A DNA stretch of 64,000 nt from Alcanivorax sp. DG881 (GTDB lineage Bacteria > Pseudomonadota > Gammaproteobacteria > Pseudomonadales > Alcanivoracaceae), in contig NZ_DS989915.1 of NCBI RefSeq assembly GCF_000155615.1, positions 1 through 64,000 of the forward strand, written 5' to 3'. Numbering within the stretch: position 1 is the first letter of the stretch; every line of letters starts with the position of its first letter. The position numbers and the translations under genes were made by a program. The notes under the pieces were generated by a model. The model saw only the letters and a list, made by a program, of their open reading frames with translations. It did not search any database and was not told the DNA's origin. Shown here piece after piece: positions 54,060 through 63,607 of the stretch.

Positions 54060-54938
54060 ATGAAAGCACCGGTTCAGGAGCTGATGGGTCTGTTTGACCT
54101 GGAACAGTTGGAGAACAATTTGTTTCGCGGGCAGAGCGAGGCCAATGGCCAGCGCAGCGTGTTTGGGGGGCTGGTGGCCGGGCAGGCGCTGCTGGCGGCA
54201 TCGCGGACGGTGGATGAAAGTCGCCCTGTGCATTCGCTGCATGCTTATTTTCTGCGTCCGGGAGACTTCAATATACCGATTGTCTATGACGTGGACCGTA
54301 TCCGTGACGGCAAGAGTTTCACCACACGCCGGGTGAACGCGATCCAGCATGGCCGGCCGATTTTTTCTCTGGCGGTGTCCTACCAGGTGGCCGAGGAAGG
54401 CGTTTGCCACCAGGCGCCGATGCCGGACGTGCCGGGCCCGGAGGGGCTGGAAAACGATGAGGCGATTCGCAGGAAGCTGGTGGATCGTTTGCCTGAGCAG
54501 TACCGGCAGGATTTTCTGACCGAACGTCCGGTGGAATTCCGCCCGGTAACGCCGCAGGATTCCATCTCCTCTGAGCCCAAGCCGCCGATCCGCGAAGTCT
54601 GGTTCCGGGTGGTGGATCGGGTCGAGGCCGACTCCATGACCCAGCGGGCACTACTGGCCTACTGTTCGGACTTCGGCCTGATGGGCACCGCCATGCTGCC
54701 CCACGGGATGAATTTCTGGCAGCCGAATGTGCAGTGCGCCAGTATCGACCATGCCATGTGGTTCCATGATGACTTTCGCATTGATGAATGGCTGCTGTAT
54801 CGCAGTGATAGTCCTTTCGCAGGCGGCTCCCGTGGCCTGAATTTCGGTTCCATCTACCGTCAGGACGGCACGCTGGTGGCGTCGGTGGCCCAGGAAGGGC
54901 TGATGCGTTTGCACCCCTCTGACAGCCCGGCGGAATGA
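54060..54938 (+). CDS. tesB: Acyl-CoA thioesterase II
   Basis: TesB hydrolyses medium and long acyl-CoA in the cytoplasm. The 292-aa product has two hotdog domains: the first has RGQSEANGQRSVFGGLVAGQAL and SLHAYFLRPGDF, the second ASIDHAMWFHDDFRIDEW and YRSDSPFAGGSRGLN. ATG 54060 follows GAGGATT; the TTG two codons earlier is less likely. The gene overlaps the next start (ATGA). It is divergent from the collagen operon with 195 bases between. Confidence 0.94.
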   Translation: MKAPVQELMGLFDLEQLENNLFRGQSEANGQRSVFGGLVAGQALLAASRTVDESRPVHSLHAYFLRPGDFNIPIVYDVDRIRDGKSFTTRRVNAIQHGRPIFSLAVSYQVAEEGVCHQAPMPDVPGPEGLENDEAIRRKLVDRLPEQYRQDFLTERPVEFRPVTPQDSISSEPKPPIREVWFRVVDRVEADSMTQRALLAYCSDFGLMGTAMLPHGMNFWQPNVQCASIDHAMWFHDDFRIDEWLLYRSDSPFAGGSRGLNFGSIYRQDGTLVASVAQEGLMRLHPSDSPAE

Positions 54939-55531
54939 CACAGCTGATCGACCTGCTGGAAGAGGTGCGCGCTTGCCGGCTGTGTGAGCCGCACCTGCCT
55001 CTGGGGCCGCGGCCAGTGGTGCAGGCCGGGGAGGGCGCCCGGCTGTTGATCGTGGGGCAGGCGCCGGGGACGCGTGTTCATGAAACCGGTATCCCCTGGA
55101 ATGATCCGTCCGGTGAACGGTTGCGCGACTGGCTGCAGATCGGCCCTGAAACGTTCTACGACGCGGACCAGGTGGCGATTGTGCCCATGGGGCTGTGTTA
55201 CCCGGGGCGCGGGAAAGGCGGCGATCTGCCGCCGCGCCCGGAATGCGCGCCGCAATGGCATGGGCCGCTGCTGGCGGAGCTGCCGAACCGGCGTCTGACG
55301 TTGCTGGTGGGGCAGTACGCCCAGCGGTACTACCTGCCGCAGCCGGGTAAAACGCTCACCGACAATGTGCGGCATTTTGCCCGGGCGCTGGAGGCGGGGT
55401 TTTTCCCGTTGCCCCATCCCAGCCCCCGCAATCGCCTGTGGCTGCGCCAGCGGCCCTGGTTTGATGAGGAAGTGGTGCCGGTGCTGCGCGAACAGGTTGC
55501 CACCGCTTTGCAGGCACCGCCTGCGGGATGA
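54935..55531 (+). CDS. Uracil-DNA-glycosylase-family protein, short form
   Basis: The 198-aa product resembles COG1573-type glycosylases: motif 1 LLIVGQAPGTRVHETGIPWN (the general GxAPG pattern) and a late PLPHPSPRN, close to the HPSP box. One Cys pair (CRLCEPHL) is at the N-terminus, but the usual four-cysteine iron-sulfur pattern is not complete. It might have an altered specificity or no glycosylase activity. It overlaps tesB by four bases, so the two share a transcript. Confidence 0.83.
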   Translation: MTQLIDLLEEVRACRLCEPHLPLGPRPVVQAGEGARLLIVGQAPGTRVHETGIPWNDPSGERLRDWLQIGPETFYDADQVAIVPMGLCYPGRGKGGDLPPRPECAPQWHGPLLAELPNRRLTLLVGQYAQRYYLPQPGKTLTDNVRHFARALEAGFFPLPHPSPRNRLWLRQRPWFDEEVVPVLREQVATALQAPPAG

Positions 55532-55725
55532 TAAGGCTGATGAGCTGGCGGTTTGTTTCGGCCAGGGCCGAATCATGGCGCGCAATATCCCCGTAACCCG
55601 GGTGGATAATGCGGCTTTTTGGCGCTATTATGCGCGCCCCGAACTCCACCACCGCAGGTGGGCCGGGAAGCAGGGCAATGACGCCGCTTTCCGCCGCCTG
55701 AACCCAAACTGAGAGGGCCATCTCC

Positions 55726-57165
55726 GTGAGCAAACTGGAAGACCATTTCGGACGCTGGAAAAATCGCGAAGAAATTGCAGAAGCCATGATCCCCATGATC
55801 GGCCGCCTGCATCGTGAAAAGAACGTTACCACGACCGTGTACAGCCGTTCCCTGGTCAACAAGTCTGTTATCCAGATTCTGAAGAGCCACCGTTTCGTCA
55901 AGCAGGTCGAAGATTCCGAGCTGTCTGTGGTCGATACCTTCCCGATTCTTCAGGAAGTGGCGAAGTCGGATCTCGGCCCTTGCCGGATTGATGTCGGTAA
56001 ACTGGCGGTGGAGTACAAAAAGGACAATCGCGGCCTGTCTATTGAAGACTACGTGCGCGAAGAGCTGGCAGAAGCGGTGAGCAGCAAGGTTGGCATGCCT
56101 GAGCGTACCGATGTGGTGCTGTACGGCTTCGGTCGTATCGGCCGTATTCTGGCCCGCCTGCTGATCGAAAAAGCCGGTTCCGGCGATGGCCTGCGCCTGA
56201 AGGCTATTGTGGTGCGCGAGTCTGGCAAGGGTGACCTGCAGAAGCGCGCCAGCCTGCTGCGTCGTGACTCCGTTCACGGCCCGTTCGCCGGCACCATTGC
56301 CGTGGACGAAGAAGAGAATGCGATCATCGCCAATGGCAACTTCATCAAGGTGATCTACTCCAGCGACCCGTCGTCCATCGATTACACCGATTACGGCATC
56401 AGCAATGCCGTGGTAATCGACAACACCGGCAAGTGGCGCGATGAAGAAGGCCTGTCCCAGCACCTGCAGTGCAACGGCGTCTCCCGTGTGATGCTGACTG
56501 CGCCGGGCAAGGGCAACATGAAGAACATCGTTCACGGCGTGAACAATGATCTGATCCAGGACAGCGACAAGATCATTTCTGCTGCCAGCTGTACCACCAA
56601 TGCCATCGTTCCGCCGCTGAAAGCGCTGGAAGACAAGTTCGGCATCGAGTTTGGCCACGTGGAAACCGTGCACTCCTACACCAACGACCAGAACCTGCTG
56701 GATAACTTCCACAAAGGTCCCCGTCGTGGTCGTTCTGCACCCCTGAACATGGTGCTAACCGAAACCGGTGCGGCCACTGCTGCCACCAAGGTATTGCCGA
56801 ATCTGGACGGCAAGCTGACCGGTAACTCCATCCGCGTTCCAACCCCGAACGTGTCCATGGCGATCCTGAACCTGACTCTGGGCAAGGAAACCACTCTGGA
56901 AGAGCTCAACGATTACCTGCGTTGGGTGAGCCTGCATTCTCCGTTGCAGCGCCAGGTGGATTTCGTAAGCAGCCCGGATGCGGTGTCTACGGATTTCGTC
57001 GGCTCTCGTCACGCCTCCGTGATTGACGCGGAAGCGACCATCGTGAATGGCCGCCACTGCGTGCTGTATGTGTGGTATGACAACGAGTTCGGCTACAGCT
57101 GCCAGGTGCTTCGCATCCTGCAGCAGATCTCCGGGGTGGAATTCCCGGCGTATCCAAAGGACTGA
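55726..57165 (+). CDS. gap: Glyceraldehyde-3-phosphate dehydrogenase, long form
   Basis: The 479-aa enzyme oxidises or makes glyceraldehyde-3-phosphate. After an extra N-terminal domain of about 130 residues (KLEDHFGRWKNREEIAEAM...) the normal GAPDH fold starts at VVLYGFGRIGRILARLL, with the catalytic Cys289 in SAASCTTNAIVPP and the His in VHSYTNDQNLLDNFHKG. Standard GAPDH is about 335 residues; this long type is found beside nqr in Pseudomonas (PA3001) and may favour gluconeogenesis. The start is GTG 55726 after GAGAGGG. A strong terminator follows. Confidence 0.95.
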   Translation: MSKLEDHFGRWKNREEIAEAMIPMIGRLHREKNVTTTVYSRSLVNKSVIQILKSHRFVKQVEDSELSVVDTFPILQEVAKSDLGPCRIDVGKLAVEYKKDNRGLSIEDYVREELAEAVSSKVGMPERTDVVLYGFGRIGRILARLLIEKAGSGDGLRLKAIVVRESGKGDLQKRASLLRRDSVHGPFAGTIAVDEEENAIIANGNFIKVIYSSDPSSIDYTDYGISNAVVIDNTGKWRDEEGLSQHLQCNGVSRVMLTAPGKGNMKNIVHGVNNDLIQDSDKIISAASCTTNAIVPPLKALEDKFGIEFGHVETVHSYTNDQNLLDNFHKGPRRGRSAPLNMVLTETGAATAATKVLPNLDGKLTGNSIRVPTPNVSMAILNLTLGKETTLEELNDYLRWVSLHSPLQRQVDFVSSPDAVSTDFVGSRHASVIDAEATIVNGRHCVLYVWYDNEFGYSCQVLRILQQISGVEFPAYPKD

Positions 57166-57180
57166 ACCCCGGAATGAAGA

Positions 57181-57203
57181 AGCCCGCCCTGCGGGCTTTT
57201 TTT
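57181..57203 (+). terminator. Terminator of gap
   Basis: AGCCCGC, loop CCT, GCGGGCT and seven Ts, 15 bases past the stop. Confidence 0.92.
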
Positions 57204-57294
57204 CGGTGCATTTCCCGTTTTTTTGTCGCACCAAGATGGTTCCATGCGACAAAAGGCGGGTCTGACGGTGCTGGCGAACAGGCAGGTACGACTT

Positions 57295-57300
57295 TATAAT
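57295..57300 (+). promoter_or_regulatory. Likely -10 box of the nqr operon
   Basis: A perfect TATAAT lies 132 bases before nqrA; the -35 position (TGGCGA) is a weak match. Start of the nqr transcript just downstream is inferred. Confidence 0.45.
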
Positions 57301-57432
57301 GTGCCCGCCGGGTTTTTGTCGGCATCCATTGCATATTCCGGAATTTGCGAACATCCCCGGTAATTCCCTGCTTTTCAGGGCGATCTGGGGGTGTGCCTCG
57401 ACTTCAGCAACACGCAACGTGGGCGAGAAACT

Positions 57433-58779
57433 ATGATTAAAATCAGGAAGGGCCTTGATCTGCCCATCGCTGGTGCACCGCGCCAGACGATTGAGGAAGG
57501 TCATCAGGTTCGTTCTGTTGCCGTGCTCGGCGGTGACTATGTGGGGATGAAACCCACTATGGAAGTCCGCGAGGGAGACGTGGTCAAGAAAGGCCAGCTG
57601 ATCTTCACGGACAAGAAAACCGAGGGTGTGAAATACACCGCTCCTGCTGCCGGTAAGGTGATTGCGATCAATCGTGGTCACAAGCGCGTGCTTCAATCCG
57701 TGGTGATTGAAGTGGCAGACCAGGAAGATGAAGTCACCTTTGCCTCTCACAATGCCGATCAGCTGGCTTCCCTGGACCGCGAAGCGGTACAGCAACAGCT
57801 GGTGGATTCCGGTGAGTGGACCCTGCTGCGTACCCGCCCGTTCGGCAAGGTGCCGGCACCCGGCAGTACTCCCAATTCCCTTTTCGTTTCCATTCTCGAC
57901 ACCAACCCCCTGGCGCTGGACCCGGCGGTGGTGATCAAGGAAAACGAGCAGGCCTTCCGCAATGGTCTGGTGGTGCTGAGCCGCCTGACGGACGGCCCGG
58001 TATGGGTGTGTCGTGGTCCGAACACGGACTTGCCGAGCTTTGCCGGTGGCCAGGTGCGTGAAGAGGCGTTTGCGGGCAAGCATCCGGCTGGCAATGTGGG
58101 CACCCACATTCACCACCTGGATCCGGTGGGCCTGCACAAAACCGTCTGGTCCGTGGGATATCAGGACGTGATTGCCATTGGCAACCTGTTCACTGACGGC
58201 AAGATCAGCTCCGCCCGTGTGGTTGCGCTGACCGGCCCGCAGGCAAAAACACCGCGTGCTCTGCGCACTCGTGTTGGCGCCAGCGTGGACGATTTCGTTC
58301 AGGGCGAGCTGAAAAGTGGCGATAACCGCCTGATCTCCGGCTCTGTGCTGAACGGTCACAACGCCCGTGGCCCGGTGGCCTGGTTGAGCCGTACCACCAG
58401 CCAGCTGACGGCCCTGCGTGAAGGCCATGAACGTGAGCTGCTGGGTTACATCTCACCCGGCACCAACCGTTTTTCGGTGATGAACATCTACCTGTCCAAG
58501 CTGATGCCGGGCAAGCGCTTCAACTTCACCACCACCACCAACGGCTCCGAGCGTGCCATGGTGCCGGTGGGGGCCTATGAAGAAGTGATGCCGCTGGACA
58601 TTCTGCCGACGCAGCTGCTGCGCGCATTGATCGTTGGTGATACCGACAGCGCCACGGCCCTCGGTGCCCTGGAGTTGCTGGAAGAAGACCTGTCCCTGTG
58701 CACCTTCGTGTGCCCGGGCAAGTATGAATACGGTCCGATTCTGCGCGACAACCTGACCACGATTGAGGCGGAGGGCTGA
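57433..58779 (+). CDS. nqrA: Na+-translocating NADH-quinone reductase subunit A
   Basis: NqrA is the cytoplasmic subunit of the six-subunit sodium pump that links NADH oxidation to sodium export. The 448-aa product starts [20 protein letters not shown], as the family does, and ends with the [19 protein letters not shown] region. ATG 57433 was chosen over an earlier GTG because of this N-terminus. nqrB begins two bases after the stop. Confidence 0.96.
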   Translation: MIKIRKGLDLPIAGAPRQTIEEGHQVRSVAVLGGDYVGMKPTMEVREGDVVKKGQLIFTDKKTEGVKYTAPAAGKVIAINRGHKRVLQSVVIEVADQEDEVTFASHNADQLASLDREAVQQQLVDSGEWTLLRTRPFGKVPAPGSTPNSLFVSILDTNPLALDPAVVIKENEQAFRNGLVVLSRLTDGPVWVCRGPNTDLPSFAGGQVREEAFAGKHPAGNVGTHIHHLDPVGLHKTVWSVGYQDVIAIGNLFTDGKISSARVVALTGPQAKTPRALRTRVGASVDDFVQGELKSGDNRLISGSVLNGHNARGPVAWLSRTTSQLTALREGHERELLGYISPGTNRFSVMNIYLSKLMPGKRFNFTTTTNGSERAMVPVGAYEEVMPLDILPTQLLRALIVGDTDSATALGALELLEEDLSLCTFVCPGKYEYGPILRDNLTTIEAEG

Positions 58780-58781
58780 GC

Positions 58782-60041
58782 ATGGGTATGAGAAAGTTTC
58801 TGGATGACAAAGTGTCCCCCCATTTCCACGAGGGTGGCAAATTCGAGAAGTATTACACCTTCTACGAAATGTTCGACACCATGCTCTACACCCCGGATTC
58901 GGTAACCCGTTCCGCGGCCCACGTGCGTGATGGTCTCGATCTGAAGCGGATCATGATGACGGTGTGGTTCTGCACCTTCCCGGCGATCCTGTTCGGTCTG
59001 TGGAACACCGGTTATCAAGCCAACATGCAGATTGCCGAGCTCGGTGCCAGTCCGCTGGCCGGCTGGCGCAGTGACCTGGTGGCGGCGCTGACCGGGTTTG
59101 ATCCGGCCAGTATCTGGGCCAACGTGCTGCATGGTGCGGTCTACTACATTCCCATTCTGATTACCGTCTACCTGGGTGGTTTCATCTGGGAAGGCCTGTT
59201 CGCGTGGAAGCGCGGCCATGAGGTGAACGAAGGCTTCTTCGTGACCGGTATTCTGTTTACCCTGATTCTGCCGCCGTCCATTCCGCTGTGGCAGGTCTTT
59301 TTGGGGATTTCCTTTGGTGTCGTTATCGGCAAGGAAGTGTTCGGGGGAACCGGCAAGAACTTCCTCAACCCGGCACTGGTTGGCCGTGCGTTCCTGTACT
59401 TTGCCTACCCGGCGCAGATGTCCGGTGATGCAGTCTGGACCGCCGTGGACAACTTCTCCGGCGCTACCTCCCTGTCTCTGGCCGCCTCTGGCAGCCTGAA
59501 CTACGCGGCTGGCCTGACCGGTAACGCCCTGACTGAAGGCGCAGCGGCGGCCACCGCCAGCCTGAGCTGGATGAATACCTTCCTGGGTAATATTCAGGGC
59601 AGCATCGGTGAGACGTCCACTCTGGCTATCCTGATCGGTGGCGCGGCCCTGTTGATGACCAAGATCGCTTCCTGGCGCATTGTGCTGGGCGTGTTCCTGG
59701 GCATGGTGGGCATGTCTGCGCTGTTCAACGTGATTGGGTCCGAGACCAATGCCATGTTCGGCATGCCGTGGTACTGGCACCTGAGCGTGGGCGGTTTCGC
59801 CTTCGGCATGATCTTCATGGCCACCGATCCGGTGTCTGCGTCCATGACCAACACCGGTAAATACATCTTCGGTGCCCTGATTGGTGTGATGACCGTCTTG
59901 ATCCGGGTAATCAACCCGGCCTTCCCGGAAGGCATCATGCTGGCAATCCTGTTCGGTAACCTGTGTGCGCCGCTGATTGACTACTTTGTCACTCAGTCAA
60001 ACATTCGCCGTCGTCTGCGTCGTACCGGGGGAGAAGTGTAA
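58782..60041 (+). CDS. nqrB: Na+-translocating NADH-quinone reductase subunit B
   Basis: The 419-aa membrane subunit carries the covalent FMN motif SGAT (Thr about 229, in [10 protein letters not shown]) and about ten membrane helices. NqrB is thought to hold sodium-path elements and the ubiquinone-reactive region. Its last base is also the first base of nqrC. Confidence 0.97.
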   Translation: MGMRKFLDDKVSPHFHEGGKFEKYYTFYEMFDTMLYTPDSVTRSAAHVRDGLDLKRIMMTVWFCTFPAILFGLWNTGYQANMQIAELGASPLAGWRSDLVAALTGFDPASIWANVLHGAVYYIPILITVYLGGFIWEGLFAWKRGHEVNEGFFVTGILFTLILPPSIPLWQVFLGISFGVVIGKEVFGGTGKNFLNPALVGRAFLYFAYPAQMSGDAVWTAVDNFSGATSLSLAASGSLNYAAGLTGNALTEGAAAATASLSWMNTFLGNIQGSIGETSTLAILIGGAALLMTKIASWRIVLGVFLGMVGMSALFNVIGSETNAMFGMPWYWHLSVGGFAFGMIFMATDPVSASMTNTGKYIFGALIGVMTVLIRVINPAFPEGIMLAILFGNLCAPLIDYFVTQSNIRRRLRRTGGEV

Positions 60042-60871
60042 TGGCTGGAAAAAATGAAAGCGTCGGCAAGACCCTGCTGGTTGCCTTCCTGGTGTGTGTG
60101 GTCTGCGGTGTGGTGGTTGCTACCGCCGCCGTGAGCCTGCGCCCGGTGCAGAACGAAAACAAGCTGATCGACAAGCGCATGAACATCCTGCTTGCCGCTG
60201 GCATGTACGACGCTAGCCAGGACGTGAACGAGCAGTTCAAGTCCATCGAGCGCAAGTTTGTCGACATCGACAGCGGTGACTATGTCGAAATGCCGGAAAG
60301 CTACGATCAGCGTACCGCCGCCAAGGACCCGGCCCAGTCCGAGCGCCTTAGTGGCGACGTGGACATCGCCGGTATCAAGAACCAGGCGGAGGTGGCCGAG
60401 GTATACCTGGCCCGTGGTGATAATGGCGAACTGAGCCGTATCATCCTGCCGGTTCACGGCTATGGCCTGTGGTCCACGCTTTACGGTTTCCTGGCGCTGG
60501 AGCCGGACGCCAACACCGTGGCCGGTCTGGGTTTCTATGAGCATGGCGAAACCCCGGGCCTGGGCGGTGAAGTGGATAACCCCAAATGGAAGGCCCTTTG
60601 GGAAGGCAAGAAGCTGTACGGTGATCAGGGCGAGGTGGAAATCCAGGTCATCAAGGGTACGGTGGAAAGCAACACCCCGAATGCTGAACACAAGGTGGAC
60701 GGCCTGGCCGGCGCTACCCTGACCAGCAAAGGTGTCAGCAACCTGCTTCGCTTCTGGGTCGGCGAGAACGGCTTTGGCCCCTACCTGAAGCGCATGCGGC
60801 AAGGTGGCGGTGATGTGGCAGAAGCCACGGATGCCGTTGAATCCAGCGAGCAGCCGGAAGGAGACGCGTAA
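60041..60871 (+). CDS. nqrC: Na+-translocating NADH-quinone reductase subunit C
   Basis: The 276-aa subunit has one N-terminal membrane helix ([20 protein letters not shown]) and a periplasmic FMN-binding domain. The attachment motif reads [12 protein letters not shown] (Thr about 226); the position before GAT is Ala where many homologues have Ser. The flavin is attached by ApbE, encoded after nqrF. Its stop overlaps nqrD by one base. Confidence 0.97.
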   Translation: MAGKNESVGKTLLVAFLVCVVCGVVVATAAVSLRPVQNENKLIDKRMNILLAAGMYDASQDVNEQFKSIERKFVDIDSGDYVEMPESYDQRTAAKDPAQSERLSGDVDIAGIKNQAEVAEVYLARGDNGELSRIILPVHGYGLWSTLYGFLALEPDANTVAGLGFYEHGETPGLGGEVDNPKWKALWEGKKLYGDQGEVEIQVIKGTVESNTPNAEHKVDGLAGATLTSKGVSNLLRFWVGENGFGPYLKRMRQGGGDVAEATDAVESSEQPEGDA

Positions 60872-61536
60872 TGGCGGAGAAAACCAAGGACATTCTGTTA
60901 GGTCCGATTTTCGACAACAACCCCATCGCGCTACAGATCTTGGGTATCTGTTCCGCGCTGGCGGTAACCAGCAACCTGAGTACTACGGTCACCATGTGTA
61001 TCGCATTGACCGCAGTAACCGCGTTCTCGAACTTCTTCGTAAGCTCGATTCGCAACAGCATTCCTTCCAGCATCCGGATCATCGTGCAGATGACCATTAT
61101 TGCGTCGCTGGTAATCGTGGTGGATCAGTTCCTGAAAGCCTACGCCTACAGCATTTCCAAACAGCTGTCGGTGTTCGTGGGGTTGATCATTACCAACTGT
61201 ATCGTGATGGGCCGTGCGGAAGCCTTCGCCATGAAGAATCCGCCGATTCCGTCTTTCCTGGATGGTGTGGGCAATGGCCTGGGCTACTCCGCGATCCTGT
61301 TGGGCCTCGGTTTTACCCGTGAGTTGCTGGGTGCCGGTAGCCTGTTCGGTCATCAAATTCTGCCCAAGGTGTCCGAGGGTGGCTGGTATATGACCAACGG
61401 CATGATGCTGCTGCCGCCGAGCGCTTTCTTCCTGATCGGGTTGTTCATCTGGGCCATCCGCGCGTGGAAGCCGGAGCAGGTAGAGCCGGACGACTTCAAG
61501 ATGAAGCCACACACCCGTGTCAGCGACGCGTTTTAA
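60871..61536 (+). CDS. nqrD: Na+-translocating NADH-quinone reductase subunit D
   Basis: The 221-aa membrane subunit has six hydrophobic helices and the NqrD signatures [20 protein letters not shown] and [19 protein letters not shown]. NqrD and NqrE are inverted-topology homologues that form the core with an iron centre ligated by cysteines such as that in [14 protein letters not shown]. Confidence 0.97.
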   Translation: MAEKTKDILLGPIFDNNPIALQILGICSALAVTSNLSTTVTMCIALTAVTAFSNFFVSSIRNSIPSSIRIIVQMTIIASLVIVVDQFLKAYAYSISKQLSVFVGLIITNCIVMGRAEAFAMKNPPIPSFLDGVGNGLGYSAILLGLGFTRELLGAGSLFGHQILPKVSEGGWYMTNGMMLLPPSAFFLIGLFIWAIRAWKPEQVEPDDFKMKPHTRVSDAF

Positions 61537-61548
61537 CGGAGACGAGGA

Positions 61549-62169
61549 ATGTTTGAACATTATCTGAGCCTGTTCGTCCGCGCCGTCTTTGTTGAAAACA
61601 TGGCGCTGGCCTTCTTCCTGGGCATGTGTACGTTTATTGCCGTATCCAAGAAGATCTCGACTGCTATTGGCCTGGGGATTGCCGTGGTGGTGGTACTGAC
61701 CATCACCGTGCCGGTGAACAACCTGCTGCTAACCTACCTGCTTGATGAAGGGGCGCTGGCCTGGACCGGTGTACCGGCGCTGGCCGAGCTGGATCTGCGT
61801 TTCCTGGGGCTGCTCAGCTACATTGGCGTTATCGCCGCGCTGGTGCAGATTCTGGAGATGACCCTGGACAAGTATGTGCCGAGCCTCTACAACGCGCTGG
61901 GTATCTTCCTGCCGCTGATTACCGTGAACTGCGCCATTCTGGGTGCTTCCCTGTTCATGGTGGAGCGTGACTACACCCTGGGTGAGTCCATGGTATACGG
62001 CGTGGGTGCCGGCACCGGGTGGGCGCTGGCGATTACATTGCTGGCGGGTATCCGGGAAAAGCTCAAGTACAGCGACGTACCGGATGGTCTGAAAGGTCTG
62101 GGCATCACTTTCATTACCGTGGGTCTGATGTCACTGGGCTTCATGTCATTTTCCGGCGTGCAGCTGTAA
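61549..62169 (+). CDS. nqrE: Na+-translocating NADH-quinone reductase subunit E
   Basis: The 206-aa membrane subunit starts with the family pattern [20 protein letters not shown] and includes [17 protein letters not shown], with the conserved Cys in TVNCAI that pairs with that of NqrD. The length is close to the usual 202. It is 12 bases after nqrD, with ACGGAGACGAGGA before the ATG. Confidence 0.97.
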   Translation: MFEHYLSLFVRAVFVENMALAFFLGMCTFIAVSKKISTAIGLGIAVVVVLTITVPVNNLLLTYLLDEGALAWTGVPALAELDLRFLGLLSYIGVIAALVQILEMTLDKYVPSLYNALGIFLPLITVNCAILGASLFMVERDYTLGESMVYGVGAGTGWALAITLLAGIREKLKYSDVPDGLKGLGITFITVGLMSLGFMSFSGVQL

Positions 62170-62184
62170 GGGGAGAGTTGAATC

Positions 62185-63414
62185 ATGAGTGTTGAGATTA
62201 TTCTCGGTGTCGTCATGTTCACTGCCATTGTGCTGGCGCTGGTGGCGGTGATTCTTGCTGCCCGTTCCCGTCTGGTGGCAACCGGTAACGTACACATCGA
62301 TATTAACGACGATGCCGAAAAAGGCATTGATGCGCCCGCCGGCGGCAAGCTGTTGGGCACCCTGGCAGACCAGGGGATTTTCCTGTCTTCAGCCTGTGGT
62401 GGCGGCGGTACCTGTGCGCAGTGTCGCTGCCAGGTACTCGACGGTGGGGGAGACATTCTTCCCACCGAAGAAGGCCACTTCACCAAAGGGCAGATTCGCG
62501 ATGGCTGGCGCCTGAGTTGTCAGGTCAACGTGAAGCAGGACATGAAGATCCAGGTGCCGGAAGAATTCTTCGGCGTGAAGAAGTGGGAGTGCGAGGTTAT
62601 TGCCAATAATAACGTTGCCACTTTCATTAAAGAGCTGACGCTGAAATTGCCGGAAGGCGAAAACGTGGATTTCCGCGCGGGTGGTTATGTGCAGCTGGAA
62701 GCGCCGCCGTTTGATGTGAAGTTTTCCGACTTTGACATCGACGAGGAATACCGCGGTGACTGGGAACGTTTCAAATTCTTCGACTTGAACACCAAGAACA
62801 ACGAAGAAGTGATTCGCGCCTATTCCATGGCCAACTACCCGGAAGAGAAGGGCATCCTGAAGTTCAATATCCGTATCGCGACGCCGCCTCCCGGGTCCAA
62901 GGATATTCAGCCAGGGATCATGAGCTCCTACGTCTTCAACCTGAAACCGGGTGACAAGATCACCGTATTCGGACCCTTCGGTGAGTTTTTCGCCAAGAAA
63001 ACCGATGCGGAAATGGTCTTCATCGGTGGTGGCGCGGGTATGGCGCCCATGCGTAGCCATATCTTTGATCAGCTCAAACGGTTGGATTCCAAGCGCAAGA
63101 TCAGCTTCTGGTACGGTGCGCGGAGTGTGCGTGAGTGCTTCTACAATGAAGAGTACGATCTGCTCGCGGACGAGAACGATAACTTCGAGTGGCATCTGGC
63201 CCTGTCGGATCCGCAGCCCGAAGACAACTGGGACGGCCTTACCGGCTTTATCCATAACGTGTTGTTCGAACAGTACCTGAAGGACCATCCGGCCCCTGAG
63301 GACTGCGAGTACTACATGTGTGGTCCGCCGATGATGAACGCCTCGGTAATCAAGATGCTCGAAGATCTTGGTGTGGAACCGGAAAATATCCTGCTGGATG
63401 ACTTCGGCGGATAA
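62185..63414 (+). CDS. nqrF: Na+-translocating NADH-quinone reductase subunit F
   Basis: The 409-aa NADH-oxidising subunit has one N-terminal membrane helix, a ferredoxin domain whose [2Fe-2S] ligands are Cys71, Cys77, Cys80 ([11 protein letters not shown]) and Cys112 (LSCQVN), an FAD domain (RAYSMANYP) and an NADH domain ([15 protein letters not shown]) ending in LLDDFGG. It is the last nqr gene and is followed by a terminator. Confidence 0.97.
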   Translation: MSVEIILGVVMFTAIVLALVAVILAARSRLVATGNVHIDINDDAEKGIDAPAGGKLLGTLADQGIFLSSACGGGGTCAQCRCQVLDGGGDILPTEEGHFTKGQIRDGWRLSCQVNVKQDMKIQVPEEFFGVKKWECEVIANNNVATFIKELTLKLPEGENVDFRAGGYVQLEAPPFDVKFSDFDIDEEYRGDWERFKFFDLNTKNNEEVIRAYSMANYPEEKGILKFNIRIATPPPGSKDIQPGIMSSYVFNLKPGDKITVFGPFGEFFAKKTDAEMVFIGGGAGMAPMRSHIFDQLKRLDSKRKISFWYGARSVRECFYNEEYDLLADENDNFEWHLALSDPQPEDNWDGLTGFIHNVLFEQYLKDHPAPEDCEYYMCGPPMMNASVIKMLEDLGVEPENILLDDFGG

Positions 63415-63420
63415 TTCCAG

Positions 63421-63448
63421 ACGCCGGCCTTCGGGCCGGCGTTTCTTT
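63421..63448 (+). terminator. Terminator of the nqr operon
   Basis: ACGCCGGCC, TTCG tetraloop, GGCCGGCGT and a T-rich tail (TTTCTTT) lie 6 bases after the nqrF stop. apbE would need its own promoter or read-through. Confidence 0.88.
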
Positions 63449-63583
63449 AAGTTGAAAGTTCAAAGTTTAAAGTTGAAAAGGTAAGCGGTGATCTTGTGCA
63501 TTTCCCTGCGAAATTGCTCGTCGCGGCTATAGCCGTGTCAGCGTGGTGCCTGGGCAACGCGCGTTTGAACTTTAACCTTTGAG
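63449..63583. repeat. A/T-rich inverted tract between nqrF and apbE
   Basis: A tract of repeated GTTGAAAGTT/CAAAGTTTAAAG units (63449-63481) faces a roughly complementary GTTTGAACTTTAACCTTTGAG (63563-63583) across about 80 bases. Similar TTCAACTT-type words occur at 32137-32148 and 28988-28998. Confidence 0.45.
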
Positions 63584-63607
63584 CTCGCTCCTGCTAACCA
63601 CCGGAAC

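Noticed and set aside
56755-58428. A 557-codon minus-strand frame across gap, the intergenic terminator and nqrA
   Set aside because: It would cross a plus-strand terminator and two firmly identified genes.
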